A stretch of DNA of 6,739 nucleotides, taken from Candidatus Hydrogenedentota bacterium. GTDB taxonomy: Bacteria; Hydrogenedentota; Hydrogenedentia; Hydrogenedentales; SLHB01. A program made the translations under genes and the position numbers. Positions 5,286-6,739 of the stretch are shown one piece after another (position 1 is the stretch's first letter; every line of letters starts with the position of its first letter). A model generated the notes under the pieces. The model searched no databases and had not been told where the DNA came from. It worked only from the letters and a program-made list of their open reading frames with translations. The stretch covers positions 1 through 6,739 of the forward strand of contig JAKJDA010000162.1 of NCBI GenBank assembly GCA_022706165.1, written 5' to 3'.

Positions 5286-5743
5286 AAGCCGAATACGTCA
5301 ACCCATTCGTTGAAAGCGTGTATGAATTGTTCGTGTCCATGCTGAACGCCAACGCGCGAAAAGGCGAAGTGACCCTATCCACCAATAACGTCAAACCGCG
5401 CCAGTTGACCGCCCTCATCGGCTTCAGCGGCCCGGTCCGCGGCATGGTCGCGATGTCTTTTCCCGTCAATACGGCGTTGGCCATGGTGAGCCGTCTTCTG
5501 GGAACGCAAGTTCTGGTGGTGGACGACACGGTTTCGGATGCGGTGGGCGAATTCGTCAACATCGTATCGGGGGCGGCCATCGACTTGAGCTTGCCGACGG
5601 TGGTGCGAGGCAGTGGCTATGTCGTGGATTATCCGTCGCGGGCACGATGGCTGGAAGTTCATTTTGACAGCGATCTGGGACCTTTCAGTCTTCAAATCAC
5701 GTTCGAGACGCAGCAGACTGCAAAGGATGGAGGCGCCCCATGA
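5282..5743 (+). CDS. cheX: CheX-family chemotaxis phosphatase
   Basis: A 153-residue cytoplasmic protein of the CheC/CheX/FliY phosphatase family, which removes phosphate from CheY-P to end the signal. Seen: the early strand motif IGFSGPVRGMVAMSFP (46-61) and the helix with the catalytic signature E90-x-x-N93 in VGEFVNIVSGAA. A single E-x-x-N signature and a length near 155 fit CheX rather than CheC, which has two. The start is the ATG at 5282, inside the cheA stop (ATGA), with AAGGAGAGG 7 nt before it. An in-frame ATG at 5234 would lie well inside cheA and would add a basic tail atypical of the family. Its position between cheA and cheY, overlapping both by 4 bp, argues for coupled translation and supports CheY-P as substrate. 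Confidence 0.92.
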   Translation: MKAEYVNPFVESVYELFVSMLNANARKGEVTLSTNNVKPRQLTALIGFSGPVRGMVAMSFPVNTALAMVSRLLGTQVLVVDDTVSDAVGEFVNIVSGAAIDLSLPTVVRGSGYVVDYPSRARWLEVHFDSDLGPFSLQITFETQQTAKDGGAP

Positions 5744-6114
5744 AAGCACTTGTTGTAGACGATTCCGTGGTGATGCGAAGAGTGCTGATCGGCGCGCTCA
5801 GCCGGGCCGGCATCACGGAGGTCGCGGAGGCGGCGGACGGCTGCGAGGCGGTCAAGGCCGTCGCGGAGGCGGAGTACGATCTGGTTTTGATGGACTGGAA
5901 CATGCCGAACATGCTGGGAATAGACGCCGTGCGGGAGATGCGCGCGCAAGGAAAGAAAGTTCCCGTCATCATGGTGACGACCGAGGCGGAAAAATCACGC
6001 GTCATTGAAGCCATCAAGGCGGGCGCTAACAACTATATCATCAAGCCATTTGATTCCAAGGGCATCGTCGACAAAATTCATGAAGTGCTCGAGAAGGCGG
6101 CTCCGGTTCAATAA
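5740..6114 (+). CDS. cheY: CheY single-domain response regulator
   Basis: A 124-residue stand-alone receiver domain, the usual CheY length. It carries phosphate from CheA to the flagellar motor or another output. Key residues are all present: acidic pair Asp7-Asp8, phospho-acceptor Asp52 in LVLMDWNMPNM, Thr80-Thr81 at the switch, Tyr99 at the place of E. coli Tyr106, and Lys102 in the KPF motif. The segment DWNMP matches classic CheY closely. The ATG overlaps the cheX stop (ATGA), and GGAGG lies 6 nt upstream. No DNA-binding or enzymatic output domain follows the receiver. Confidence 0.95.
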   Translation: MKALVVDDSVVMRRVLIGALSRAGITEVAEAADGCEAVKAVAEAEYDLVLMDWNMPNMLGIDAVREMRAQGKKVPVIMVTTEAEKSRVIEAIKAGANNYIIKPFDSKGIVDKIHEVLEKAAPVQ

Positions 6115-6213
6115 CGGAAGCAGGTTCGAGACGCGGAAAGGGAGGCGTTTCCCATATGCACGCAATCGCATCGGGAAAGTCGCAATGCGGCGAAACCGGA
6201 AAGGAGACGGACA

Positions 6214-6345
6214 ATGTCTACCGGTTGCACCGGAAGCGTCCTATCTGGAAATCCCAGCCACGATTGGAAAAAACGCGCGAGAAGGGCGTTGCGTTTCGGA
6301 CGTCGCCCGTATCCCGCTTGTCGCGCCGCCCGGAAGCGTTTTTGA
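6214..6345 (+). CDS. Possible 43-codon ORF coupled to cheR
   Basis: ATG 6214 has a very good ribosome site (AAGGAG at 6201-6206, 7-nt spacing) and opens a 43-codon frame ending in TGA at 6343-6345. The last A of that stop is the first base of the cheR ATG (TGATG). The predicted peptide is strongly basic in its second half (KKRARRALRFGRR) and has no recognised family. It could be a small protein, a leader whose translation feeds ribosomes into cheR, or a sign of a frameshift in the 5' part of cheR, because the cheR frame is also open across this stretch. Only the ribosome site and the overlap support it. Confidence 0.35.
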   Translation: MSTGCTGSVLSGNPSHDWKKRARRALRFGRRPYPACRAARKRF

Positions 6346-6739
6346 TGGACGCCGCCGTCTTCGAGAAGTTTCGCGCGCTCGTCCACGATCGCAGCGGCAT
6401 TTCGCTAGGTCCGAACAAGGAATCGTTGGTGTCGGCGCGCATTGCAAAACGCATGCGTTGTCTCGGGGTCGCGACGCATGAGGACTACCTTGAACATGTC
6501 CTGGGCGACGAGACAGAAATGATCTTTCTTATCGATGCAATATCGACCAACGTGACCAGTTTTTTCCGGGAGCCGGACCATTTCAATTTCCTGCGCACGA
6601 TCGTTCCGCAATGGGTCGCCAAAGGGCAAACCCGCTTTCGCTTTTGGTCTGCGGCGAGTTCTTCGGGCGAAGAGCCGTACACGTTGGCGGTAACGCTGCT
6701 CGACGCGCTGCAAGGCCGCAATCTGGACGTGCGCATCTT
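6345..6739 (+). CDS. cheR: Chemoreceptor methyltransferase CheR, 3' end cut by the window edge
   Basis: CheR transfers methyl groups from S-adenosylmethionine to receptor glutamates for adaptation. 131 complete codons are visible. The CheR N-terminal helical domain comes first (VFEKFRALVHDRSGISLG, then the SARIAKRMR segment). The family stretch ISTNVTSFFREPDHF follows. Next is the start of the SAM-binding domain, FWSAASSSGEEPYTLA, where the common GCSTGEEPY reads ASSSGEEPY. The rest is beyond the edge. ATG 6345 gives the normal family N-terminus, overlaps the stop of the preceding small ORF (TGATG) and has only a weak GGAAG upstream. The frame is open further back to ATG 6156, which has GGAGG 10 nt upstream and would add 63 basic, unrecognised residues, so the start is uncertain. 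Confidence 0.93.
   Translation, partial: MDAAVFEKFRALVHDRSGISLGPNKESLVSARIAKRMRCLGVATHEDYLEHVLGDETEMIFLIDAISTNVTSFFREPDHFNFLRTIVPQWVAKGQTRFRFWSAASSSGEEPYTLAVTLLDALQGRNLDVRI

Noticed and set aside
6005..6481. 158-codon plus-strand ORF spanning the end of cheY and the start of cheR
   Set aside because: Out of frame with both genes; its product is a shadow of the CheY C-terminus and CheR N-terminus.

Overview
The window is a stretch of bacterial chromosome, GC-rich by eye, with long genes and short intergenic gaps. It holds two genes on the minus strand on the left and a chemotaxis (che) operon on the plus strand on the right. Shine-Dalgarno sites are strong and several starts overlap the preceding stop. 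CheX with a CheA that lacks the usual P2 domain suggests a Gram-negative lineage such as a delta-proteobacterium-like or PVC-like group. That is a guess, and the sequence does not settle the taxon. No insertion sequence, tRNA, rRNA or CRISPR array was seen.

Left part (1-2096, minus strand). nhaA, a Na+/H+ antiporter gene, runs off the left edge and lacks its C-terminus. Its roughly 200-nt upstream gap can fold into hairpins. Upstream lies a response-regulator gene encoding a receiver domain fused to a degenerate GGDEF domain. A 40-bp two-part inverted repeat overlaps its stop codon.

Centre (2097-2738). This 640-bp divergent spacer separates the response regulator from cheA. It has a good sigma-70-type promoter for the response regulator and a tentative promoter for cheA. 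It also has several structures no gene explains: a 12-bp direct repeat with one copy inside the promoter spacer, an 11-bp-arm dyad, and six CCGG sites spaced in near multiples of a helical turn. A weak 72-codon ORF lies across part of it.

Right part (2739-6739, plus strand). cheA, cheX and cheY overlap by 4 bp at each junction (ATGA). A roughly 100-bp gap, a possible 43-codon ORF and cheR follow, and cheR runs off the right edge. CheA is the kinase, CheY its diffusible regulator, CheX the probable CheY-P phosphatase and CheR the receptor methyltransferase. No receptor, CheW or CheB is visible, and they may lie further downstream.

The most interesting item is in CheA. Where P2 normally sits, between the phosphotransfer and dimerization domains, there are four tandem 24-residue units at an exact 31-residue period. 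They match the spacing of the MshEN (GspE/PilB N-terminal) c-di-GMP-binding motif. Together with the pseudo-GGDEF regulator next door, this raises the possibility of a chemosensory kinase tuned by, or descended from one tuned by, c-di-GMP. Several ligand-site positions are altered, so binding is not assured.
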